Source: Kitasatospora sp. DSM 101779
Lineage (GTDB): Bacteria > Actinomycetota > Actinomycetes > Streptomycetales > Streptomycetaceae
Direction of reading: 5' to 3'
NCBI RefSeq assembly: GCF_025655475.1
Contig: NZ_JAHTIK010000001.1
Coordinates: forward strand, 7,089,174 to 7,153,173
DNA length: 64,000 nt
Shown: positions 49,787-57,382 of the stretch, one piece after another
How the letters are laid out: every line of letters begins with the position of its first letter
How positions within the stretch are numbered: the first letter of the stretch is position 1
Notes under the pieces: generated by a model
What the model saw: only the letters and a program-made list of their open reading frames with translations
What the model was told of the DNA's origin: nothing
Databases searched by the model: none
Program-made: the position numbers and the translations under genes

Positions 49787-52108
49787 TCAGCTGCCGGTCC
49801 GGCCGGCCACCACGAGCTGACCGAGCGCCAGACCGCCGTCGTTGGGCGGCACCAGCCGGTGCCGCAGCACGGTGAAGCCGGCCGCCCGGAGCCGGTGCAG
49901 GCACTCCTCGGTGAGCAGCGCATTGCCGAACACCCCGCCGGTGAGCGCCGCCGTGCCGAGCCCGGTCCGCTCCCGCGCCGCCAGGCACCACCGCTCCACC
50001 AGGGCGGCCACCGCGCCGTGGAAGCGCCGGGCGACCACCGTGGTCGGTACGCCCGCCGCCAGGTCGGCCACCACCGCGCCCAGCACCGGGTCGGGCTCGG
50101 CCACCGACACGCCGTCCTCGTCCCGCATCCCGAAGGCGTACGGTTCGCCGGAGTCCTCGGCGCCCAGCGCGGCGGCCTCCAACTCCACCGCGGCCTGGGC
50201 CTCGTAGCCGGCCCGGTGGCAGATCCCGGCGAGCGAGGAGACGGCGTCGAAGAGCCGCCCCATGCTGGAGGTCGGCACGCAGTTCAGCCCGCGCGCCAAC
50301 TGCTGCCGCAGCACGGCCAGTTCGTCGGCAGGGCAGGCGGCCGTGCAGGGCAGCCCGGGCGTCCACGGCAGACCGGCCGCGTACAGGTGGGCGAGCGCCA
50401 TCCGGTACGGCCGCTCCACCGCGGCGTCCCCGCCGGGCAGCGGCACGTGGCCGAGCCGGCCGAAGCGCTCGAAGCCGTCGTAGTCGGCGAGCAGCACCTC
50501 GCCGCCCCAGACCGTGCCGTCCTCGCCGTAGCCCGTGCCGTCGAAGGCGATGCCGATGACCCGCCCGGTGCCGTCGAGCCCGTGCTCGGCCATCGCCGAG
50601 GCGACGTGCGCGTGGTGGTGCTGCACGGTGCGGACCTCGCGGCCGTGGGCTTGCCGCCGGGCCCACTGTGCGGAGCGGTACCGCGGGTGCCGGTCGGCGG
50701 CCAGCAGTTCCGGCCGGACCCCGGTGACGGCCGCCAACTGGGCGACCGCCCGGCCGAATCCGGCGAGGGTCGCCAGGTCGTCCATGTCGCCGACGTGCCC
50801 GGACGGCCAGGCGGTGCGCCCCTCGGCCAGCGCGAAGGTGTTCTTGAGGTCCCCGCCGACGGCGAGCACCGGGCGGACGTCGACGGGCAGCGGTACCGGC
50901 AGCGGCGCATAGCCGCGCGAGCGGCGCACCGGCAGCACCTCGCCGTCCACCACCCGCACCACCGAGTCGTCGCAGGGCACGTGGATCGGCCGGTCGTGCG
51001 CCAACCAGCCGTCCACCAGCGGTGCGAGGCGATCCAGTGCCTCGGCGTCGTCGGTGACGATCGGCTCGCCGGAGAGGTTGCCGCTGGTCATCACCAGCAC
51101 CCGCGGCCCCGGCGGATCCCCGGGCAGGCCGAGCAGCAGCCGGTGCAGCGGCGTGTACGGCAGCATCACGCCGAGGTCGGGGCAGCGCGGCGCGACACCC
51201 TCGGCAAGCCCGCGGGCGCCGGGTCGGCGGCGCAGCAGCACGATCGGCCGGGCGGCGGACTCCAGGGCGGCCCGTTCGGCCTCACCGACCCGGGCCAGCG
51301 CGGCCGCCTCGGCGGGTGACCCGGCCATCACCGCGAAGGGCTTGTCGCCCCGCCGCTTGCGCCGCCGCAGTTCGGCCACCGCGGCGGCACTGCCCGCGTC
51401 GCAGGCCAGGTGGTAGCCGCCGATGCCCTTGACGGCGAGCACCGCGCCCTGGGCGAGCAGCCTGCGGGCGTCCTCCAGCGCCGCCGCCCCGCGCAGTCCG
51501 GCTCGCCCGGGCACGGTGAGCGAGAGCTCGGGCCCGCAGGCGTGGCAGCAGATCGGCTGGGCGTGGAAGCGCCGGTCGGCCGGGTCGGTGTACTCGCGTT
51601 CGCAGTCCGCGCACATCGGGAAGCCGGCCATGGTGGTGGCGGCGCGGTCGTAGGGCAGTGCGGTGACGATGGTGAACCGCGGCCCGCAGTTGGTGCAGCT
51701 GATGAACGGGTGGCGGTGCCGCCGGTCGGCCGGGTCGGCGAGTTCGGCCAGGCAGTCGGCGCAGGTGGCGGTGTCCGGCGGGATCAGGGTGCGGCTGCCG
51801 CCGCCGCCCGCGGACGGCACGATGGCGAACCCGTCCGTGCCGGTGGCCTCGATCGGCTCGTGCACCACCGAGGCGACCCGGGCCAGCGGGGGCGCGTCGT
51901 CCGCGATCCGCCGGCAGAACGCGGCGACGGCGTCCGGCAGACCCTCGACCTCGGCGAGCACCCCCTCGCCGGTGTTGGTGACGTGTCCGGCGAGCCGCAG
52001 TTCGGCGGCGAGCGAGTGCACGAAGGGGCGGAAGCCCACGCCCTGGACGATCCCGCCGACCCGTACCAGCCGCCGTTCGACGGCGGGCGCCTGCGGCGCG
52101 GCGGTCAC
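49787..52108 (-). CDS. hypF: Carbamoyltransferase HypF
   Basis: A 773-residue multidomain enzyme: acylphosphatase (about 12-100, GGIVQGVGFRPFVHSLA), two CxxC...CxxC zinc fingers (CADCLAEL, ISCTNCGPRF, PMCADCEREY, ICCHACGPEL), a YrdC-type domain (VLAVKGIGGYHLACDAG, SAARPIVLLRRRPG) and a Kae1/TobZ-like carbamoyltransferase (VQHHHAHVASAMAEH, GIAFDGTGYGEDGTVWGGE, ALTGGVFGNALL). It uses carbamoyl phosphate and ATP to carbamoylate HypE. The GTG overlaps the hypB stop by four bases. All domains intact. Confidence 0.95.
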   Translation of the reverse strand: MTAAPQAPAVERRLVRVGGIVQGVGFRPFVHSLAAELRLAGHVTNTGEGVLAEVEGLPDAVAAFCRRIADDAPPLARVASVVHEPIEATGTDGFAIVPSAGGGGSRTLIPPDTATCADCLAELADPADRRHRHPFISCTNCGPRFTIVTALPYDRAATTMAGFPMCADCEREYTDPADRRFHAQPICCHACGPELSLTVPGRAGLRGAAALEDARRLLAQGAVLAVKGIGGYHLACDAGSAAAVAELRRRKRRGDKPFAVMAGSPAEAAALARVGEAERAALESAARPIVLLRRRPGARGLAEGVAPRCPDLGVMLPYTPLHRLLLGLPGDPPGPRVLVMTSGNLSGEPIVTDDAEALDRLAPLVDGWLAHDRPIHVPCDDSVVRVVDGEVLPVRRSRGYAPLPVPLPVDVRPVLAVGGDLKNTFALAEGRTAWPSGHVGDMDDLATLAGFGRAVAQLAAVTGVRPELLAADRHPRYRSAQWARRQAHGREVRTVQHHHAHVASAMAEHGLDGTGRVIGIAFDGTGYGEDGTVWGGEVLLADYDGFERFGRLGHVPLPGGDAAVERPYRMALAHLYAAGLPWTPGLPCTAACPADELAVLRQQLARGLNCVPTSSMGRLFDAVSSLAGICHRAGYEAQAAVELEAAALGAEDSGEPYAFGMRDEDGVSVAEPDPVLGAVVADLAAGVPTTVVARRFHGAVAALVERWCLAARERTGLGTAALTGGVFGNALLTEECLHRLRAAGFTVLRHRLVPPNDGGLALGQLVVAGRTGS

Positions 52109-52941
52109 GAGACGGCCGGCGGCAGCGCCGGTTCCCGGTGCGGGTGGCCGTGCCCGTGCTCGTGGGTGTGGGTGTGGCCGTGCTCGTGGGCGTGCCCGTG
52201 CCCCTGGTCGGGACCGTGGGGTGCGGCCGGCGGCCCGTGGTGGTGTCCGGCGGACGGCACGCCCATCACCGGCCGGTGCACGGCGCCGCCCTCCAGCACC
52301 GCGGTCGCCCGGTCCAGCAGCAGCCCGACACCCTGCCCGGTGCGGGCCGAGGTGAACAGCACCTCCACCCCCGGGTTCACCCGCTCGACGTGGGTGAGGA
52401 AGGCCTGCTCGTCGAAGTCCACGGCCTCGGCCAGGTCCGCCTTGGTCACCACCACCAGGTTCGCCAGCCCGAACGCCGTCGGGTACTTCAGCGGCTTGTC
52501 CTCGCCCTCGGTCACCGAGGCCAGCGCCACCCGCAGGCTCTCCCCGAGGTCGTACGAGGCCGGGCAGACCAGGTTGCCCACGTTCTCCACGAACAGCAGC
52601 CGGGTCTCCTCGGGCAGCCAGCCGTCCAGGTGACGGGCGAGCGTCGCCGCCTCCAGGTGGCAGAGCCCGTCGGTCAGCACCTGCTTCACCGGGGCGCCCG
52701 AACGGGCCAGGCGCAGCGCGTCGTTCTCGGTGGCGAGGTCGGCGGTGAGCGCGGCGACGGCCGTGCCGCGCCGCCCGGCGAGCAGCAGTTCGGCCTCCAG
52801 CAGTGCGGTCTTGCCGCTGCCGGGGCTGGAGAGCAGGTTCACCGCGACGGTGCCGCGGGCGGCGAGCGCCTCGCGCAGCTCCCGGGCGGCGTCCTCGTTG
52901 CGGGCCAGCACGGCCTGCTGGAGGTCGACAACTCGGCACAT
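52105..52941 (-). CDS. hypB: Nickel-insertion GTPase HypB with C-terminal His tail
   Basis: A 278-residue SIMIBI GTPase. P-loop LLSSPGSGKT (K44), switch-region ENVGNLVCPASYDLGE, and guanine motif VVTKADL are present, with a Cys at residue 2. Residues about 231-270 are a His-rich tail with 15 histidines (GHHHGPP ... GHGHAHEHGHTHTHEHGHGH). Many HypBs have a nickel-storing His stretch, but it is usually N-terminal; here it is C-terminal. It delivers Ni to the large subunit with HypA. The ATG lies 4 bases after hypA. Confidence 0.95.
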   Translation of the reverse strand: MCRVVDLQQAVLARNEDAARELREALAARGTVAVNLLSSPGSGKTALLEAELLLAGRRGTAVAALTADLATENDALRLARSGAPVKQVLTDGLCHLEAATLARHLDGWLPEETRLLFVENVGNLVCPASYDLGESLRVALASVTEGEDKPLKYPTAFGLANLVVVTKADLAEAVDFDEQAFLTHVERVNPGVEVLFTSARTGQGVGLLLDRATAVLEGGAVHRPVMGVPSAGHHHGPPAAPHGPDQGHGHAHEHGHTHTHEHGHGHPHREPALPPAVS

Positions 52942-52945
52942 GGCG

Positions 52946-53320
52946 TCAGCCTTCCTGGTCGGCGTACGCCGGCCGGTCCGCCCAGCGGACGCTGCGGATC
53001 TGCAGCTCCCGCCCGGTCAGCAACTCGGTGGCCGCACCGTCGCCGCAGCCGGGGCAGGCCAGTTCGGGCGGCATCCCGACCGCCCACCCGGTGCCGCAGG
53101 CGCCGCACCGGGCGCGCGCCGCAACCGGCTCGGTGATCAGCTCGGCGCCCTCCAGGACCGTTCCGGAGCAGGCGAGTTCGAAGCAGAAGTGCAGCGAGTC
53201 CGGCACCACACCGGCCAGTTCGCCGACCTGCAGCAGCACCGACTCGACCCGGCCCGCGCCCTCGGGGGCGGCCTGCGCCACCTGGTCCACCACGGCCATG
53301 GCGATCGACATCTCGTGCAT
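52946..53320 (-). CDS. hypA: Nickel metallochaperone HypA
   Basis: A 124-residue HypA. The nickel-binding N-terminus Met-His-Glu is exact (MHEMSIAMAVVD), which fixes the start at 53320 over a GTG two codons upstream. The structural zinc site is C72-x2-C75 and C89-x2-C92 (RCGACG, CPGCGDG). It delivers nickel with HypB. A hairpin-containing gap of 131 bases separates it from the upstream hydrogenase genes, the only sizeable break in this block apart from those at hypC/hypF and hhyS/hhyL. Confidence 0.95.
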   Translation of the reverse strand: MHEMSIAMAVVDQVAQAAPEGAGRVESVLLQVGELAGVVPDSLHFCFELACSGTVLEGAELITEPVAARARCGACGTGWAVGMPPELACPGCGDGAATELLTGRELQIRSVRWADRPAYADQEG

Positions 53321-53397
53321 CGGCACCCGCTTTGCGGCTGGAGGCGGTGACCGGACGGTCGGGGACCATTACAGGCCGCGGCCCCGGGACGCGGGGT

Positions 53398-53420
53398 GCG
53401 CCGCGCCGTGGGCGCGGCGC
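53398..53420 (-). promoter_or_regulatory. Hairpin between hydrogenase and hyp genes
   Basis: GCGCCGCGCC and GGCGCGGCGC make a perfect 10-base stem with a 3-base loop, with no T tract. It may be a partial terminator, an RNA-stabilising element or mark a processing point inside the block. Confidence 0.5.
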
Positions 53421-53451
53421 CCGCTACGCCATTCGCAGCACTGCCGCGCGG

Positions 53452-53553
53452 TCACATCTGCCGGATCTTCAGGTACCGCTTGATGTCCGGCAGGCTCTGG
53501 ACGAAGACGGCCGCGGCGGCGGCGCTGACGAGGACGATCAGGAACTTGCGCAT
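53452..53553 (-). CDS. 33-residue small protein (DUF6893-like)
   Basis: A very short gene with an ATG at 53553, starting MRKFLIVLVSAAAAAVF, then a Pro-Asp and ending KRYLKIRQM. One hydrophobic helix followed by a basic tail suggests a tiny membrane-associated protein. The pattern resembles actinobacterial small proteins catalogued as DUF6893. The start overlaps the maturation-protease 3' end by 16 bases in another frame; GAGAGG is upstream. Conserved ending and coupling argue that it is translated. Confidence 0.7.
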   Translation of the reverse strand: MRKFLIVLVSAAAAAVFVQSLPDIKRYLKIRQM

Positions 53554-54116
53554 GAGGGTGCCTCTCTGTCGGTGGTAGCGCTTCGGTCGGACGGCGGGAC
53601 GGCGCCCGGATCGGCGGGTCCGCCGCCGAGCAGCCGGAGGATCACGGCGACGGCCTCGTCGACGGCCGCGGCGACCGGGGCGCTGAGCCCCATGCCCTCC
53701 TCGACCGTCTCCGGCTCGCAGCCGACCACGAACACCTGCCGGGGCGGGCTTCCGCCGGTGCCGGCGGCGAGCGTGGCGAGCAGCGACAGCACCGCGTCCG
53801 GGCCCATCCGGTGGCCGTCCAGCGCGGGCGCCTGCGGCTCGATCGCCCCGGGCGCGGGCGCCTCCAGCAGGTACACCGTGCCGGGCGCGCCGCCGCGCTC
53901 GGTGGCGTCCACCAGGACGAGCGTGTCGTAGCCGTCGAGCAGCCGGTAGGCGAGGTGCACGCCGCGCACCCCGATGTCGGCCGCCTCGACGCCCTCGGGC
54001 AGCCGGTGCCCGGTCAGCCGGCGGACGGCCTCGACGCCGAAGCCGTCGTCGCCGAGGAAGACGTTGCCGACGCCGGCGACCAGGACCCGGGTCGCCGCCC
54101 CGCTGCCGTCCGTCAC
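53538..54116 (-). CDS. Hydrogenase maturation protease (HycI/HybD family)
   Basis: A 192-residue endopeptidase. VAGVGNVFLGDDGFGVEAVR is the family opening with the nickel-sensing Glu, VLVDATERGG supplies the Asp and LDGHRMGPDAVLSLL the His. It should remove the C-terminal peptide of the large subunit after nickel insertion. The GTG at 54116 overlaps the stop of the preceding unknown gene. A nonconserved Pro/Ser tail ends the protein. Confidence 0.92.
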   Translation of the reverse strand: MTDGSGAATRVLVAGVGNVFLGDDGFGVEAVRRLTGHRLPEGVEAADIGVRGVHLAYRLLDGYDTLVLVDATERGGAPGTVYLLEAPAPGAIEPQAPALDGHRMGPDAVLSLLATLAAGTGGSPPRQVFVVGCEPETVEEGMGLSAPVAAAVDEAVAVILRLLGGGPADPGAVPPSDRSATTDREAPSCASS

Positions 54117-55540
54117 TTCTCCTCCAGCGGGGCGGGTTCCCCCAACGGGTCGAGCTCCTCCGCGGGGGCGAGCTCGTCGGGCTGGAAGTAGAGGAAGCGG
54201 CCCTGGGCGCGCCACAGGTCGGCGCCCGGGTCGCCGTCGACGGTGACCGCGACGTGCACCGCCCCGTCGACGTCCTGCAGGACGGCCTCCACCAGGGCGG
54301 TGCGGCCCTGCAGGAAGAGGTCCTGGGCGTCGGTGCGGCGCCGGCCGGGCCGGAGCACCACCCGGTCGCCCGCGCCGACGGCCCGGCCGTCGATGACCAC
54401 CCGGTCGGTGGCCGGGTCGACCCCGGGGTCGCCGCCCGGGTCCCACCACGGGGTGTCCGGCCGGACCCCGGGGACGGCGGCCCCGGCGGGCGGCCCCGCG
54501 GTCACCTCGCGCAGCGCCCGGACGGCGCCGTGCAGACGCTCCATCACCTCCGGCGGCAGCGAGTCGGCCAGGTCGACGGCGGCGCCGGCCCGGGCGTCCG
54601 TGCCGCGCGCCTCGCGCTTCTCCCGGTCGGTCAGCGCGGAGGTGCGCAGGGCGAGGATCTCGTCGATCTCGGTGCCGTCGTACAGCGCACCGGGGCTCTC
54701 CGGGGCCACCTGCGGGTGGTCCTCCAGGATGATCGGGGAGGAGAGCACCACGTCGGCGCGGCCGTCGTCGCCGGCGAGCACCGGCCAGGTGCGCAGGTTC
54801 CGGCACTCGGCGACGGCGTCCTTCGCCCACTCGGGCGGGTCGGTCATCGAGACGAACGAGCCGCTGTCCAGCCCGAGCAGCAGGTGCGCGGAGACCAGCG
54901 AGTGCGGCAGCGCCTCCTCGCGGCCGTCCCCCGGTCCGGCCGTCCACGCGGTGGTGTTCTCCACGACGGCGCGCAGCCGGTAGGCGGCGTACGGGCCGGG
55001 CAGCGGCTGCAGCCTGACCCGCAGCACGCCGTCGACCTGGGCGCAGCGGCGGACGGTGCGGCCGACGGTGCGCTCGCCGTCGCGGACGGCCTCGATCTCT
55101 GTGCGGGCCGGGCAGTGGACGGGCGCCAGCACCTCGCCGGCGAGCAGCTCGTCGACGGTGGCCGACAGCTCCACGCGCTCCTCGGCGCCCTCGTCCCAGG
55201 GGGTGAGCACCCGGTCGGTGAGTTCCAGCGCCTCGGTGTCCTCGTGGCCGCCGTCCTCGCGCAGCCGTTGCACGGTGCGGCGTTGGACGCGCAGGAAGCG
55301 CAGTTCGGCCGTCAGGGTGGCGCCGCGGCGCGGCTCCACGAGCAGTTCGGTGTGCTGGTCCGGGTGCTCGCCGGCGCCTTCTCCGAAGCCGGGCGGCACC
55401 AGCACGCCGAACTGCCAGCGCAGCCGGTTCTTGGCGGAGGACGCCCGGTACGGGTAGAGCACGTAGCCCTCGAACAGCACGGCGTCGGCGATCTGCCGGG
55501 CACCGGCGAACCGCTCGGCGGCGGGGCGGACGGTGGTCAT
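54113..55540 (-). CDS. Hydrogenase-operon protein of unknown function (475 aa)
   Basis: A 475-residue soluble protein I cannot assign to a named family. The N-terminal half has beta-rich blocks (IADAVLFEGYVLYPYRASS, KNRLRWQFGVLVPPGF) and the middle HSLVSAHLLLGLDSGSFVSM and IILEDHPQVAPESPGALYDG. A linker with EREV-type helix follows (DLADSLPPEVMERLHGAVR), then a C-terminal domain with DTPWWDPG and RVVLRPGRRRTDAQDLFLQG. It is coupled at both ends (ATGA and GTGA overlaps). Its place between DUF6084 and the protease suggests a role in assembly or electron transfer specific to group 1h enzymes. Confidence 0.75.
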   Translation of the reverse strand: MTTVRPAAERFAGARQIADAVLFEGYVLYPYRASSAKNRLRWQFGVLVPPGFGEGAGEHPDQHTELLVEPRRGATLTAELRFLRVQRRTVQRLREDGGHEDTEALELTDRVLTPWDEGAEERVELSATVDELLAGEVLAPVHCPARTEIEAVRDGERTVGRTVRRCAQVDGVLRVRLQPLPGPYAAYRLRAVVENTTAWTAGPGDGREEALPHSLVSAHLLLGLDSGSFVSMTDPPEWAKDAVAECRNLRTWPVLAGDDGRADVVLSSPIILEDHPQVAPESPGALYDGTEIDEILALRTSALTDREKREARGTDARAGAAVDLADSLPPEVMERLHGAVRALREVTAGPPAGAAVPGVRPDTPWWDPGGDPGVDPATDRVVIDGRAVGAGDRVVLRPGRRRTDAQDLFLQGRTALVEAVLQDVDGAVHVAVTVDGDPGADLWRAQGRFLYFQPDELAPAEELDPLGEPAPLEEK

Positions 55541-56223
55541 CGCACCCCCTCCCGGGCCCGGGTGGGCTCGTGCGCGGGTTCCCGAGCGGGGGCCGGCCCG
55601 TCGGCGGCCGCCAGCAGGGCCCGTACGGTGGCCTCCCAGGAGGGCAGGCCGTGCCGGGAGCGGTAGGCGAGCAGCTCGTCCATGGCGTCCTTGGGCAGCC
55701 GCAGCCAGCCGCAGCCGGGGAAGTGCTGCTCCATCATCTCCCGCCAGACCCGCACCGGGAGCTTCACCCGGGTCTCCTTGTGCCAGGGCACGGGCTGGAC
55801 GCCGAAGCCGTCCTCGCCGGTGAAGACCGTGCCGGAGAACAGCATCAGCAGCGGCACGTCGCCGTCCTCGAGCGAGGCGAGGTAGCGGGTCGCGGCGATG
55901 TCGAGGTCGTAGGTGCACGGCACCGGCAGCTCCACGTCGGTGCTGCCGGTGAAGCCGGGCACCAGCAGCGGCACCTGGGCGAACTGGACGGGGTTGAGGC
56001 TGGTGCCCCAGCGGGACCGCTCGCCGAACAGGTCGCCGAGCCGCTCGGCCTCGCCGTCGTCGTAGCCGCGCCGGGCGGGCTCGATGCGCAGCTGGCAGCG
56101 GAGCGCCAGGGCGTGCACCCGGGCGCCGCCGGAGCCGATCCGCAGCCGGAAGAGCAGGGTCGGCCCGGCGGCGTACCGGTCGCCCTGCACCCCGGTGCAG
56201 TCGAAGGTCAGGTCACAGGTCAC
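55537..56223 (-). CDS. DUF6084-like hydrogenase-associated protein
   Basis: A 228-residue protein starting LTFDCTGVQGDRYAAGPTLL, with ALRCQLRIEPARRGY, FTGSTDVELPVPCTYDLDIA and LMLFSGTVFTGEDG; I recall this pattern as DUF6084, frequently beside actinobacterial hydrogenases. Predicted all-beta core. No cofactor motif. GTG at 56223, overlapping the upstream stop by four bases. Function unknown. Confidence 0.75.
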   Translation of the reverse strand: MTCDLTFDCTGVQGDRYAAGPTLLFRLRIGSGGARVHALALRCQLRIEPARRGYDDGEAERLGDLFGERSRWGTSLNPVQFAQVPLLVPGFTGSTDVELPVPCTYDLDIAATRYLASLEDGDVPLLMLFSGTVFTGEDGFGVQPVPWHKETRVKLPVRVWREMMEQHFPGCGWLRLPKDAMDELLAYRSRHGLPSWEATVRALLAAADGPAPAREPAHEPTRAREGVR

Positions 56224-56870
56224 GGGGTGTCCTCGGTCAGGGGCCGGGCGAGGCCGGCGAGGCGGTCGAAGAAGCCCTCCAGCTCGGCGCGGGCGGTCGG
56301 ACCGCCGTCGAAACCCTGCCAGTGCAGCCGCATCCGCCCGACCAGCTCGTAGCAGGCGTCGACCGGCACGAGGTGGCAGGTCGTCACGCCGCCCGAGCGG
56401 CGCAGCAGCAGTGCCTCGACGTCCGGTTCCAGCAGGGCCGCGAGCCGGGTGCGGTCGAGCACCGCCTGCCAGGTGCTCGGGTCGAGCTCGCTCTCGGCGG
56501 GGCCGGCCGGGCTGGGGTAGAGCGCGACCAGCCGGTCCAGCGCGGAGTTGCGGAGGAAGAAGACGGTGGAGACCGGGATCTGCAGCGCCTCCCAGTCCGC
56601 GTCGTCCACGCCGTGCGCCGGGTCGACGAGGTAGCGGCGGGGCACGCCGCGGTAGCGGCCGCCGGCCGCCCCCGGGGTGTCGAAGAGCATGGCGCAGGCC
56701 GGGCAGGCGCAGGCCAGCGCCCGCTGTGCGGTGTCCGCCAGGTGCCGGTGGTCGGGCGCCAGGGCGGTGCCGCAGAAGGTGCAGCGCTCCGGGCGGGGCG
56801 CCGCGGGTGCGCGCAGCCTGCGCAGCACCGCGGCGCCCGCGCCCGGGGCGTCGGTCGGGGACGTGGTCAT
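56220..56870 (-). CDS. DUF5947-like hydrogenase-associated protein with Cys motifs
   Basis: A 216-residue protein. It begins with two CxxC-type metal sites, ERCTFCGTALAPDHRHLAD and ALACACPACAMLFDTPG, suggesting a zinc ribbon or Fe-S site of four cysteines, then a domain with RYLVDPAHGVDDADWEALQI and FLRNSALDRLVALYPSP and the end WQGFDGGPTARAELEGFF. Matches my recollection of DUF5947. ATG at 56870 overlaps the NifU-like stop (ATGA). Likely accessory to hydrogenase assembly. Confidence 0.75.
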   Translation of the reverse strand: MTTSPTDAPGAGAAVLRRLRAPAAPRPERCTFCGTALAPDHRHLADTAQRALACACPACAMLFDTPGAAGGRYRGVPRRYLVDPAHGVDDADWEALQIPVSTVFFLRNSALDRLVALYPSPAGPAESELDPSTWQAVLDRTRLAALLEPDVEALLLRRSGGVTTCHLVPVDACYELVGRMRLHWQGFDGGPTARAELEGFFDRLAGLARPLTEDTP

Positions 56871-57382
56871 CCGGCGTCCGCCCCCACCGTCGGCCGTCGG
56901 CCGATCTGCAGCAGCGCTGGCTGCGGCGGCGCCTTCTCCAGCCGGATGTCCGTCACCTCGGGCGCGTAGCAGGCGAATGCGGTCTCCAGGTCCCGCCGCA
57001 GCGCGTCCTCGCCGCCGCAGCCGCAGCCGCCGGGGGCGGTGCGCAGCCGCACCGACCCGGCCTCCGCCGAGTAGCCGATCAGCTCGGCCGGGCGGCCCGG
57101 CAGTGAGCCGAGCGCCCGCCTGATCCGCTGCTGGACGGTCTCCGGGTGGAGTTCGTGCAGCACCAGCAGCCCGGAGACGACCTGGTCGTCGAGCAGGACG
57201 GCGGGCAGCGGGGCCGTCCCCTCCGCGCCGAGCAGGGCGACGATCCGCGCGAGGCCCTCGCCGTAGAACGCCATCAGCTCGCGGACGAGGTCCTCGGCCG
57301 CGGCGACGGCCGACTCGTCCGCCTCGCCGGCCAGGCGGTCCAGGACCTCCTGGACCCGCCGGCCGGCCGCCTCCGCGGTCAT
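56867..57382 (-). CDS. NifU-like scaffold/Fe-S carrier protein
   Basis: A 171-residue protein. The first half is helical; the second half carries the NifU C-terminal-like domain (ETVQQRIRRALGSLPG, VRLRTAPGGCGCGGEDALRR), where Cys-Gly-Cys takes the place of the usual CxxC cluster-holding pair. Probably supplies or holds Fe-S clusters for the small subunit. Its ATG overlaps the large-subunit stop by one base (TGATG). Confidence 0.82.
   Translation of the reverse strand: MTAEAAGRRVQEVLDRLAGEADESAVAAAEDLVRELMAFYGEGLARIVALLGAEGTAPLPAVLLDDQVVSGLLVLHELHPETVQQRIRRALGSLPGRPAELIGYSAEAGSVRLRTAPGGCGCGGEDALRRDLETAFACYAPEVTDIRLEKAPPQPALLQIGRRPTVGADAG

Noticed and set aside
48023..51319. A plus-strand open frame of over 1,000 codons opposite the hyp genes
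   Set aside because: It is the antisense shadow of hypE, hypD and hypF in GC-rich DNA; its translation is low-complexity and matches no family, while the minus strand encodes intact Hyp proteins.
53321..53451. A promoter for a separate hyp operon
   Set aside because: No -35/-10 elements seen; only a hairpin. The hyp genes may still have their own promoter, but the sequence does not show it.
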